DNA of 11,435 nucleotides, taken from NCBI GenBank assembly GCA_001003855.1, contig LCPX01000023.1, forward strand, positions 1 to 11,435, given 5' to 3'. Positions 1 to 6,358 of this stretch are shown piece by piece. The position numbers were made by a program, and so were the translations under genes. The notes under the pieces were generated by a model that saw only the letters and a list, made by a program, of their open reading frames with translations, did not search any database and was not told where the DNA came from. This DNA comes from Candidatus Moranbacteria bacterium GW2011_GWE1_49_15 (lineage in GTDB: Bacteria; Patescibacteriota; Minisyncoccia; Moranbacterales; GWC2-37-73). Within the stretch, counting starts at the first letter, position 1. Each line of letters opens with the position of its first letter.

Positions 1-548
1 AAAAAGCTTTCGATATCCACGAAAAGGATTTCGAGGTGGTTTCGCTTGCGGAACTTGGTATAACTGATGACGTCGAGGAGGACGGCGAGACCCTTTCCGA
101 AAACTCCCGGAAAAAGGCCCAGTATTTTGGAAAAAAATCCGGCTTGATGACCTTGGCTGACGACACCGGTCTTTTTGTGGACGCACTGGACGGAAGGCCC
201 GGGATCCATGCCAAGCGCTGGCACGAAGGCACTTATAGGGACAGGAATCTCAAGCTGCTGGAGGAGCTCAAGGATGTTTCCAGGGTAAAAAGGACCGCCA
301 GATATATCGGAGTGGTTTCGGTGTATGACCCGAAAAACGACATTTTTTGGGAGTTTGAAAAGAAGACGGAAGGGCTCATTTGCGAGGAATTTTTCGACGA
401 GGACGGATTCGGATACGACCCAATTTTTTGGGAAAACACTTTCGGCAAAAGATTTTCCGAGCTTACGGAGGGTGAGAATCTGAGTATCAGCCACAGAGGA
501 ATGGGCGTGAAAGAGTTGGTGGATTTTTTGAGGATATATGTCGACTGA
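1..548 (+). CDS. rdgB: Non-canonical purine NTP pyrophosphatase (RdgB/HAM1), 5'-truncated by window edge
   Basis: Hydrolyses dITP, XTP and similar damaged purine triphosphates to monophosphates in the cytoplasm, keeping them out of DNA and RNA (family knowledge). The reading frame is open from base 3 and has no start codon of its own, so the N-terminal substrate-loop segment lies upstream; the GTG at 36 is an internal valine. Visible family blocks are ADDTGLFVDALDGRPG (from about base 156), GFGYDPIF (about base 408) and the C-terminal SISHRG (about base 486), whose Ser-His-Arg is the classic base-recognition signature. The stop is TGA at 546-548. No terminator follows; the next element is the promoter of the tRNA-like RNA about 50 bp on. 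Recognition is firm and only the 5' end is missing. Confidence 0.93.
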   Translation, partial: KAFDIHEKDFEVVSLAELGITDDVEEDGETLSENSRKKAQYFGKKSGLMTLADDTGLFVDALDGRPGIHAKRWHEGTYRDRNLKLLEELKDVSRVKRTARYIGVVSVYDPKNDIFWEFEKKTEGLICEEFFDEDGFGYDPIFWENTFGKRFSELTEGENLSISHRGMGVKELVDFLRIYVD

Positions 549-596
549 AGGCGGTATTTCCCCATCATTCCCCAGTCTGTTTTATATCGGATGCCG

Positions 597-625
597 TTGA
601 CATTTCGCCTCAAAAGCGGTACCAT
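597..625 (+). promoter_or_regulatory. Sigma70-type promoter for the tRNA-like RNA
   Basis: TTGACA at 597-602, a 17-nt spacer, then TACCAT at 620-625 (four of six matches to TATAAT). The expected start is around 632-638, which is where the mature 5' end of the tRNA-like RNA (638) lies. The -10 region sits in an imperfect inverted repeat (617-624 with 632-639, 8 bp with one G-T pair). That repeat could be an operator or a leader hairpin, but I cannot tell which. Confidence 0.6.
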
Positions 626-637
626 CCTTCCTGGTAT

Positions 638-776
638 CGGTGGGAAGCTAAGCGGCTAGCGCTTGTTGCGTGAGAATCAAATCCTAGCCGGGGAAAAATT
701 TCCCTGAGGTAGCTGGAATTTGATTTGTTTTTCCGCAAGGAAGAGGTCGAGGGTTCGATTCCCTCCCCACCGACCA
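638..776 (+). tRNA. tRNA-like RNA gene with an oversized central arm; anticodon not assignable (intron-bearing tRNA or novel tRNA-like ncRNA)
   Basis: Seen directly: a perfect 7-bp acceptor (638-644 with 766-772), discriminator A773, encoded CCA 774-776, a canonical T arm (stem 749-753/761-765, loop TTCGATT), and a D-like arm (647-650/657-660) whose loop keeps A14, R15 and G18G19 equivalents. U8 appears as A. Between position 26 (661) and the T stem lie 87 nt instead of roughly 22 to 40. This region can form stems 662-664/741-743 and 666-670/734-738, an 8-bp pairing 675-682/718-725, a small hairpin 691-695/700-704, and a GCAA-capped hairpin 731-734/739-742. No 7-nt anticodon loop with U33 can be placed. 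Total length is 139 nt. A group I intron is excluded by size and tmRNA by length and lack of a tag frame. An intron-containing tRNA, a tRNA-derived regulatory RNA or a degenerate gene remain possible. Confidence 0.6.
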
Positions 777-787
777 AAGCAATCCAA

Positions 788-814
788 GGCATCCCTGAAA
801 CGGATGCCTTTTTT
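788..814 (+). terminator. Rho-independent terminator of the tRNA-like RNA
   Basis: Perfect 7-bp stem GGCATCC (788-794) and GGATGCC (802-808), a 7-nt loop, then six T (809-814). It begins 12 nt after the encoded CCA, so this RNA is a single-gene transcription unit ending before polX. Confidence 0.85.
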
Positions 815-875
815 AATTTGTGCGATAATGGGAAAGGTGGGGCCTGGGAATTGTATTAAATAAAAATAAAGCATT

Positions 876-2612
876 ATGAATAATCAGGAGATATCCAAGA
901 TCCTATATGAGATGGCGGCGCTTTCCAGGATGGAAGGCGAAGATTTCAAGGCGCGGGCGTATGAAAAAGTCTCACAGGAAATAGAAGGCTTCGGTGAACA
1001 GTTGTCGGATATTTTCGAGGAGAGGGGCGTAGCCGGGTTGGAGGAATTGCCAGGAGTCGGAAAAAATATAGCCGCGCACATTGCCGATTTGATCGAGTCT
1101 GGAACTTTCGAAGAATATAAGAATCTCAAAAGAAAAATACCGGTCGACATTCTCGGGCTCTTGGAAGTGGAGGGCGTGGGCCCCAAGAACGTGAAAGCGC
1201 TTTGGGACAATCTCAGGATCAGGAATCTGGACGATCTGGAAAAAGCGGCCAAGGAAAAAAAGATACGCGATCTGCCGAATTTCGGAGAAAAGACCGAGGA
1301 GAAAATTCTGGCCGGTATCGAGTTTGTTAGAAAATCCGGAGGCAGGAAAGTCTTGGGCTTGGTCTTGCCTGAAATCCGAACGCTCGAGGAAAAGGTAAAG
1401 AAATTTTCAGGCGTTGAAAGGGTGGTGATCGCAGGTTCCGTCAGGAGAAGAAAAGAAACGATCGGTGACGTGGATATCCTGGTGGTCGGGAGGAATCCGA
1501 AAAAAATCATGGATCAATTTGTAGAACTCCCCGAAGTTGACCATGTGATCGCCAAAGGGGGAAAGAAAAGTTCCGTCGCGCTCAAGCTCGGGATCAATTC
1601 TGATTTGCGGGTTTTTTCCGAGGATGAGTTCGGGGCGGCTTTGAATTACTTCACCGGTTCCCAGGCGCACAACATCCGTCTTCGGCAAATAGCCAAAGAA
1701 AAAGGAATGAAGCTGAGCGAGTACGGACTTTTTAGGGGAAAGAAAAAGATTGCCGGAAAGACCGAAGAAGGGATTTATAAGAAATTGGGCCTTGCGTATA
1801 TAGAGCCGGAACTGCGCGAAGACCAGGGGGAGATCGAGGCGGCGCTTGAGGGAAACTTGCCTGAAATAATCGGATATGGAGACTTGAAGGGGGATCTGCA
1901 GATCCAAACCGATTGGACGGACGGGCATGATTCTATTTGGGATATGGCGACGTATGCCATGGAAAAAGGATTGGAATATATCGTCATTACCGACCACACC
2001 AAAGACTTGGCGGTTACTGGCGGATCGGACGAGAAAAGGCTTCTTGAACAGATGAAGGAGATAGACAAGCTTAATGAAAGACTGAAGAAAGAAAAAAAGA
2101 AATTTCGGATTCTCAAGGGGGCGGAAACGAACATTCTCAAGGACGGGTCGATCGATATCGACGATAATGTCCTGGCTAAGTTGGACGTAGTTGGAGCGGC
2201 GATCCATAAGAATTTCGAGCTTTCAAAAAAGGAACAAACGGAAAGGGTGGTCAAGGCGATGCGAAATCCCCATGTGGATATCATCTTCCATCTGACCACG
2301 CGCGTGATCGGCAAAAGGAAGGGGATAGAATTGGACGTGGAGAAAATTATCGAGGTCGCCAAGGAGACTGGAACGGTTCTGGAAATAGACGCCTTTCCGG
2401 ACCGTCTCGATATCGCCGGCAATCATGTGAAGTCTTGCGTCGAGAAAGGCGTGAGGATGTCGATCGATTCCGACGCGCACGCCAAAGCGCACATCGATTT
2501 TCTCGAGCATGGTATCGCCGAAGCCCGTCGAGGTTGGGCGCAAAAAGGAGACATTATAAATGCCAATTCTGTCGATGAGATGTTATCGATGCTGAAAGGG
2601 AAAAATCAGTGA
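876..2612 (+). CDS. polX: PolX-family DNA polymerase with C-terminal PHP domain
   Basis: Family X polymerase of bacterial type, expected to fill short gaps in base-excision or break repair, with a PHP domain that can act as a 3'-5' exonuclease. The 578-residue length matches the family. Three helix-hairpin-helix motifs for DNA binding are visible (LPGVGKN about 58, VEGVGPK about 98, LPNFGEK about 133). The polymerase motif GSVRRRKETIGDVD spans 187-200 with metal Asp198 and Asp200, and the third is probably Asp243. The PHP domain follows: GDLQIQTDWTDG at 339-350, TDH 372-374, Glu417, His444, His472 and the DSDAH block at 531-535. The usual HxH of the first PHP motif reads QxQ (Gln342, Gln344), so two metal ligands are replaced. 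No Shine-Dalgarno precedes ATG 876; a possible extended -10 (TGCGATAAT, 821-829) lies upstream. The 3' end overlaps the convergent gene by 7 bp. Confidence 0.93.
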   Translation: MNNQEISKILYEMAALSRMEGEDFKARAYEKVSQEIEGFGEQLSDIFEERGVAGLEELPGVGKNIAAHIADLIESGTFEEYKNLKRKIPVDILGLLEVEGVGPKNVKALWDNLRIRNLDDLEKAAKEKKIRDLPNFGEKTEEKILAGIEFVRKSGGRKVLGLVLPEIRTLEEKVKKFSGVERVVIAGSVRRRKETIGDVDILVVGRNPKKIMDQFVELPEVDHVIAKGGKKSSVALKLGINSDLRVFSEDEFGAALNYFTGSQAHNIRLRQIAKEKGMKLSEYGLFRGKKKIAGKTEEGIYKKLGLAYIEPELREDQGEIEAALEGNLPEIIGYGDLKGDLQIQTDWTDGHDSIWDMATYAMEKGLEYIVITDHTKDLAVTGGSDEKRLLEQMKEIDKLNERLKKEKKKFRILKGAETNILKDGSIDIDDNVLAKLDVVGAAIHKNFELSKKEQTERVVKAMRNPHVDIIFHLTTRVIGKRKGIELDVEKIIEVAKETGTVLEIDAFPDRLDIAGNHVKSCVEKGVRMSIDSDAHAKAHIDFLEHGIAEARRGWAQKGDIINANSVDEMLSMLKGKNQ

Positions 2613-3811
2613 GGAGTCTTCAGCCATTTCTCCGTTTCCGCTAGGAACTCCTGGATGGTGTTCAGTTCGATTTTCCTGTCCTTCAAATGCCCATGTTCCG
2701 GATCGTCTTCGCTGTGGTGGAGGACAAGATCCAGATATCCCGAGTCTATTTTTTGCATGTCGTCTTTTATCCATAGATAGGCGACGAAACAGTTCACAAG
2801 CCCTCTTCTCGCGTCGTCCACCATGAACGCCAAAGTCTTAAGGACCGGACGTTGTGCCAAATAAGGGCGGTTACTCCTGAGAGCTTCCTGGATATCGGCG
2901 AGATGGATTATGTCGGAGGCAAGGTTCTTGTCCGCGATAGAGCAAGTGCAGGTCCTTTTTTTGATATTCTTGTTAGCTATCTCGTAGTTGTGATGCGATC
3001 CGGCTATTTTGGCTTCGACCGGATAACCCATGAAGTCCAGGATTTTTTCCGATTCTTTTTCGTGTTTCTGCATGATGTCGATGAGTGACATGTTGGAGGA
3101 AAAGCCCCTGCTTTCGAGCAGTTTGATCTGTTTTTTGGAGAAAAGGGTCTTGATCGGCACGAAGCGCGCTCCGCGGATCCTGTTGCGGATCATGTGCTCC
3201 ATGAGGGTCTCGGGGTCATCCAGAAGAGCAGGCGCTATGTTAATCGCATATTTTTTCATCAAGGAAAACGCCTTTCTTTTGGACAGCTGGATGAAGGCCT
3301 GAGCCCAATTTTCGTCGGTGTAGTTACTGTTCAGGAGGAACTTCGGTATGACCACTTTGCCGATGTCATGGAAAAGGCAGGCGCGCCAAAATTGTTCCGG
3401 CGAAACCCCTTCATTTTTCAACATATCCAAAAAAGTCGATCCGGACTCCAGCGGTCTCGCTATTTTTTTCTTTGCCGTGGCATATGTCTCCACGGAATGA
3501 TAGAAAGTTTTGCTGTCGAAAAGTCTTATGACGGAAAGCATCTCAAGGTCTTTTCTGGAAAGTGGATAAAGCTTCCCCAGTTCTTCCTTGAAAAGCTTTT
3601 CAGTCACTGCGACTTCCTTGTCCAAAAGCCCAAGTTGGCGAAGTTCCACGTAGGATTTTTCAAAATTTCCACGCCTGCATATTTCGCGGGCGCGGATATT
3701 CACGTTATTTCCGTTCATGGATCCGGATGCTCCGGCTGTTTGGGTAATCGGAGATGATAAAGCTGATCCTTCGCTCTTGTCAGATGGTTTTTTTTCTTTC
3801 ATCAAGGCCAT
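2606..3811 (-). CDS. HD-GYP-like metal-dependent phosphohydrolase domain protein
   Basis: The 401-residue protein has no visible signal peptide or membrane segment. After a low-complexity Ser/Thr/Gly-rich head (about 1-35), the HD core appears: His105 (FYHSVETYA), the HDIGK motif at 148-152, His250, the pair His273-His274, and Asp306 followed by an RPY motif (315-317), in the order and spacing of HD-GYP domains. The GYP triplet after HH is missing (HHNYE instead of HHE..DG.GYP), and a KKRTCTCS stretch replaces that loop. HD-GYP enzymes hydrolyse cyclic dinucleotides such as c-di-GMP; without GYP the substrate cannot be asserted, and this may be another phosphohydrolase or a binding protein. 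No receiver or sensor domain is attached. ATG at 3811 gives the longest frame and an in-frame ATG at 3802 is equally possible, as neither has a Shine-Dalgarno. It converges on polX with a 7-bp overlap, leaving no space for a terminator between the genes. Confidence 0.75.
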   Translation of the reverse strand: MALMKEKKPSDKSEGSALSSPITQTAGASGSMNGNNVNIRAREICRRGNFEKSYVELRQLGLLDKEVAVTEKLFKEELGKLYPLSRKDLEMLSVIRLFDSKTFYHSVETYATAKKKIARPLESGSTFLDMLKNEGVSPEQFWRACLFHDIGKVVIPKFLLNSNYTDENWAQAFIQLSKRKAFSLMKKYAINIAPALLDDPETLMEHMIRNRIRGARFVPIKTLFSKKQIKLLESRGFSSNMSLIDIMQKHEKESEKILDFMGYPVEAKIAGSHHNYEIANKNIKKRTCTCSIADKNLASDIIHLADIQEALRSNRPYLAQRPVLKTLAFMVDDARRGLVNCFVAYLWIKDDMQKIDSGYLDLVLHHSEDDPEHGHLKDRKIELNTIQEFLAETEKWLKTPH

Positions 3812-3850
3812 GGCGGGTGTTTTTTATCGAGTTGTTGTTTTTCCATTAAT

Positions 3851-3880
3851 ATTTTACTCCATTTTGTAAAATTATTACAA
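3851..3880 (-). promoter_or_regulatory. Promoter of the HD-domain gene with an overlapping inverted repeat
   Basis: On the minus strand, TTGTAA (3875-3880) and TAAAAT (3851-3856) are 18 nt apart, predicting a start near 3844, about 33 nt before the ATG. The -35 element is one arm of a perfect inverted repeat TTGTAA-N5-TTACAA (3864-3880), which could bind a dimeric regulator or be chance in AT-rich DNA. Confidence 0.5.
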
Positions 3881-3951
3881 TTTGTCGATTCATAAAATTT
3901 TGGTAAAAACACGAAGTAAATACAATTCGGGAATATTTTTATTGCATAAAC

Positions 3952-3983
3952 AAAAGCGCGGTCCCGAAATATCGGAACCGCGC
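3952..3983 (-). terminator. Terminator of the 47-codon gene
   Basis: Stem of 7 bp (GCGCGGT 3956-3962 with ACCGCGC 3977-3983), one C/A mismatch, 4 bp more (3964-3967/3972-3975) and an AATA loop. On the minus strand it is followed by TTTTGTTT. It starts 14 nt past the small gene's stop, so transcription should end before the HD gene, which has its own promoter. Confidence 0.75.
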
Positions 3984-3997
3984 AAATTTTCCGTCGG

Positions 3998-4141
3998 TCA
4001 CTTGGATCCGACGGAGGCATTTTTCGGCGGTGCTTGTTTTTGAAGCGGAATCTTGCCGTCAACGTATACTTCCTTCAAACCTCGCATGAATTCGGAATTC
4101 TGAACTTCTTTCCCTGCTGGGTCTCTGTGCGGGTATGACAT
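3998..4141 (-). CDS. Small hypothetical protein, 47 residues, strongly signalled
   Basis: The frame runs from ATG at 4141 to TGA at 3998. The product begins MSYPHRDPAGKEVQ and ends PPKNASVGSK. It is hydrophilic, has no membrane segment or cysteine, and ends in a Pro/Ala/Ser/Lys-rich tail, so it is likely a soluble, partly disordered protein. I do not recognise a family. Support for it being a real gene is contextual but strong: AGGAGG 5 nt before the ATG, a near-consensus promoter with correct spacing, and a strong terminator 14 nt after the stop, making a complete monocistronic unit divergent from serS. A longer overlapping minus-strand frame (from 4062) lacks these signals. The mRNA could instead be mainly a small RNA with a short coding part, but the start signals favour translation. 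Confidence 0.72.
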   Translation of the reverse strand: MSYPHRDPAGKEVQNSEFMRGLKEVYVDGKIPLQKQAPPKNASVGSK

Positions 4142-4146
4142 GGCAA

Positions 4147-4152
4147 CCTCCT
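4147..4152 (-). promoter_or_regulatory. Shine-Dalgarno site deciding the start of the 47-codon gene
   Basis: AGGAGG on the minus strand, 5 nt from ATG 4141. It is fully complementary to the CCTCC anti-Shine-Dalgarno at the 16S 3' end in this same window (11285-11289). Confidence 0.8.
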
Positions 4153-4199
4153 GTTTGGGTTATATATTTAAAAAAGGACTGATGTACCAACATGTTCAT

Positions 4200-4228
4200 A
4201 TTATAGCAAATTTTACATAAAAAGTCAA
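4200..4228 (-). promoter_or_regulatory. Near-consensus promoter of the 47-codon gene
   Basis: Minus strand TTGACT (4223-4228), exactly 17 nt, then perfect TATAAT (4200-4205). Predicted start is near 4193, giving a leader of about 50 nt. Together with the rRNA promoter this is the strongest promoter in the window, suggesting high expression. Confidence 0.82.
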
Positions 4229-4265
4229 TAGCAGTGGCGGGACGAGGCTTTTTCGAGGCATATTC

Positions 4266-4294
4266 TTGCGATAAGACTTTTTTAGGGTTAAGAT
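4266..4294 (+). promoter_or_regulatory. Probable promoter of serS
   Basis: TTGCGA (4266-4271), 17 nt, TAAGAT (4289-4294); predicted start near 4301, about 30 nt before the serS ATG. It is back to back with the promoter of the divergent small gene. Confidence 0.5.
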
Positions 4295-4330
4295 AGTCGT
4301 ATAGGGTAAATTATCTTTTAAAGGAAAAAA

Positions 4331-5644
4331 ATGTTAGATATCAAATTCATCAGGGAAAACAGGGAACAGGTCGAACAGGCCGCCAAGAACAAGAATATCG
4401 CTTTGGATTTCGACGCGCTTTTGGAGTTGGACAAGGAACGTATCAAACTGCTTCAGGAGGTCGAGGAATTCAAGTCCATGAAAAATTCCCTCAACGATCT
4501 GATCAAACAGGCGAAGAGCGAACAGGAAAGGAATGAAATCATCGAGAAGGGCAAGGAGATCAAGACCAAACTTGAAATCAAAGAGCCGCAGCTCAGGAAA
4601 GTCATGGACGAATTCGAAGCTTTGATGGTGCGGGTTCCTAACGTCGTTTCGCCTGACACTCCGATCGGAAAATCCGACGCGGAAAACGTCGAGGTAAAAA
4701 AACACGGCGAGCCGACCAAATTTTCTTTCGAACCGAAAGACCATATCCAGCTCGGAAAGGATTTGGATATTTTGGATTTGGAAAAAGGAGCGGAGGTCGC
4801 GGGTTACCGCGGATATTATGTGAAGAATGAAGGAGTGAGTCTGATGATGGCGCTCATGATGTACGGGATGAACAAGATGATCGAAAAAGGTTTCGCGCCG
4901 ATGATCCCGCCGACCCTCGTCAAAGGAGGGGCTCTTTTCGGCACGGGATATTTCAAGGGAAAGGAATTCGATCCGGAGGTGGATGAGATATACCAGTTGG
5001 CCGAAGGCAAGGGCGAGGCCGGCAAGGAAAAGAAGTTTTTGATCGGAACAGCCGAACCGTCCCTTTTGGCATATTATTCGAACGAGGTCTTGAACGAGGA
5101 AAAACTCCCGCTCAGGGTTTGCGGATATTCGCAGTGTTACCGCAGTGAGATCGGGTCATATGGAAAAGACACCAAGGGATTGTATCGCGTGCATGAGTTC
5201 ATGAAAGTCGAGCAGGTGGTCATCACCAGGGCGGACGTGAGCGAGGCCAACAATCTCCAGGACGAGATGATCGCGATTACCGAGGAGATCCACGAGGAGC
5301 TTGGTCTTCCATACCGCGTGCTTCAGATCTGTACTGGGGACATGGGCGCCGGCAAATACCGTATGTTCGACATCGAGGCTTGGATGCCTTCACGAAACGG
5401 GTATGGCGAGACCGGATCGGCTTCGAACTTTTTGGACTGGCAGTCGAGGAGGCTCAATGTGAAATATATGGACGAGAACGGGGATAAGAAATTCGCATAT
5501 ATGCTCAACAACACGGCGCTTCCTTCGCCGCGCCCGTTCATCGCGATTTTGGAAAACTTCCAACAAGCCGACGGTTCGGTCGTCATTCCCGAAGTTTTGA
5601 GGAAATGGATGCCGGGAAATATGGATGTTATCAGGAAGAAATAG
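4331..5644 (+). CDS. serS: Seryl-tRNA synthetase
   Basis: Class II aminoacyl-tRNA synthetase that activates serine with ATP and charges tRNA-Ser in the cytoplasm. The 437 residues match the family (about 420-430). The N-terminal antiparallel coiled-coil arm that grips the long variable arm of tRNA-Ser spans about 5-100 and is rich in charged heptads. The catalytic core shows the TAEPSL serine-pocket segment (240-245), motif 2 (CYRSEIGSYGKDTKGLYRVH from 269, with Arg271), the TGSASN segment (361-366) and motif 3 (around 392-411, with Arg401 in SPRP). AAGGA lies 5 nt before ATG 4331. The NUDIX gene starts 5 nt after the stop, so the two are probably cotranscribed. Nothing is missing. Confidence 0.97.
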   Translation: MLDIKFIRENREQVEQAAKNKNIALDFDALLELDKERIKLLQEVEEFKSMKNSLNDLIKQAKSEQERNEIIEKGKEIKTKLEIKEPQLRKVMDEFEALMVRVPNVVSPDTPIGKSDAENVEVKKHGEPTKFSFEPKDHIQLGKDLDILDLEKGAEVAGYRGYYVKNEGVSLMMALMMYGMNKMIEKGFAPMIPPTLVKGGALFGTGYFKGKEFDPEVDEIYQLAEGKGEAGKEKKFLIGTAEPSLLAYYSNEVLNEEKLPLRVCGYSQCYRSEIGSYGKDTKGLYRVHEFMKVEQVVITRADVSEANNLQDEMIAITEEIHEELGLPYRVLQICTGDMGAGKYRMFDIEAWMPSRNGYGETGSASNFLDWQSRRLNVKYMDENGDKKFAYMLNNTALPSPRPFIAILENFQQADGSVVIPEVLRKWMPGNMDVIRKK

Positions 5645-5649
5645 TTTCA

Positions 5650-6246
5650 ATGGAAATAAACGGTAAAAAACCGCAGCAATCGATGCCGGAAAACGCCAAA
5701 AAAGTTTTCGACGGAGTGATTTTCGACGTGTACCAATGGGAGCAGGAGATGTATGACGGGAGCATGGAAATTTTCGAGAAGCTCAAAAAAAAATCGGACA
5801 CGGCGAACGTGATCGCCTTCACCGAGGAGGGGAAGGTGATAGTTCTCGAGCAGGAGCAACCGGCCAAGGGGAAATTTTTCAGTCTTCCGGGAGGAATGCT
5901 CGAAGGCGGAGAGACTCCCGGGGAGGGAGCCAGGAGGGAACTTTTGGAAGAGACCGGATATGTGCCGCGGGAATTAGAGCTCTGGCACTCGATCCAGCTC
6001 ATCAGCAAGATCGATTGGAGAATATATTTTTTCATCGCCAAAAGATGCAAAAAAGTTTCGGAACAGAAATTGGACAACGGGGAAAAAATAAAAGTGCATC
6101 TGGTGGATTTCGAGGAGTTCGTCGAGATGATATTTTCCGAAAAGATAAAAAGCTCCGAGTTTATCATGAAGTTTTTCAAGGACGGTTTGGTTTCGATAAA
6201 CAAAGGAGAGACAATGGAACATTTGAAGAATAGGTTCGGATTATAA
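5650..6246 (+). CDS. NUDIX hydrolase, ADP-ribose pyrophosphatase-like
   Basis: The 198-residue protein has a complete Nudix box GX5EX7REUXEEXGU at 82-104 (Gly82, Glu88, Arg96-Glu97, Glu100-Glu101, Gly103), the Mg-binding loop-helix that cleaves nucleoside diphosphates linked to another moiety. The YDGSMEIFE segment (35-43) before the box resembles ADP-ribose or sugar-nucleotide pyrophosphatases, but substrate cannot be fixed by reading. The open frame extends upstream to 5605 inside serS; ATG 5650 is chosen because the extra 15 residues overlap serS and look unlike the family. Only a weak AGGA (5634-5637) precedes it, so translational coupling to serS is likely. With RdgB in the same window it fits nucleotide housecleaning. 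Confidence 0.85.
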   Translation: MEINGKKPQQSMPENAKKVFDGVIFDVYQWEQEMYDGSMEIFEKLKKKSDTANVIAFTEEGKVIVLEQEQPAKGKFFSLPGGMLEGGETPGEGARRELLEETGYVPRELELWHSIQLISKIDWRIYFFIAKRCKKVSEQKLDNGEKIKVHLVDFEEFVEMIFSEKIKSSEFIMKFFKDGLVSINKGETMEHLKNRFGL

Positions 6247-6250
6247 GGGG

Positions 6251-6279
6251 TTGACAAAAACACTTTTCAATGCTATGCT
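6251..6279 (+). promoter_or_regulatory. Strong promoter of the VOC-like gene
   Basis: TTGACA (6251-6256), exactly 17 nt, TATGCT (6274-6279), starting 4 nt after the NUDIX stop. Expected start is near 6286, so the following gene forms its own unit ending at the terminator 6774-6810. Confidence 0.8.
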
Positions 6280-6346
6280 TTTAGGAAGTTTTATGGTTTT
6301 TTGAAATAAAGAGGAGGGACGAATTTCATTGGCGCAACAACAACAG

Positions 6347-6351
6347 GGAGG
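6347..6351 (+). promoter_or_regulatory. Shine-Dalgarno choosing between two starts of the VOC-like gene
   Basis: GGAGG 7 nt before ATG 6359. A second strong site, AGGAGG (6312-6317), lies 11 nt before an in-frame TTG at 6329. The first spacing is ideal and the second long, so ATG 6359 is preferred; the TTG form would add a ten-residue head rich in Gln. Confidence 0.65.
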
Positions 6352-6358
6352 AAAAAGC

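Noticed and set aside
638..776. tmRNA or group I intron explanation for the tRNA-like gene
   Set aside because: 139 nt is too short for either, no tag reading frame is present, and acceptor G3-U70 identity for alanine is absent.
610..874. Two overlapping minus-strand frames across the tRNA-like gene
   Set aside because: Their translations contain the GGEGIEPSTS and GGNRTLDL type phrases that arise from reading tRNA T arms backwards; no start signals.
3802..4062. 86-residue minus-strand frame
   Set aside because: It runs through the 47-codon gene in another frame, through its terminator and through the HD promoter, and has no Shine-Dalgarno.
4334..4744. 136-residue minus-strand frame inside serS
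   Set aside because: Shadow of the serS coding strand; no start signals and low-complexity Phe/Leu composition.
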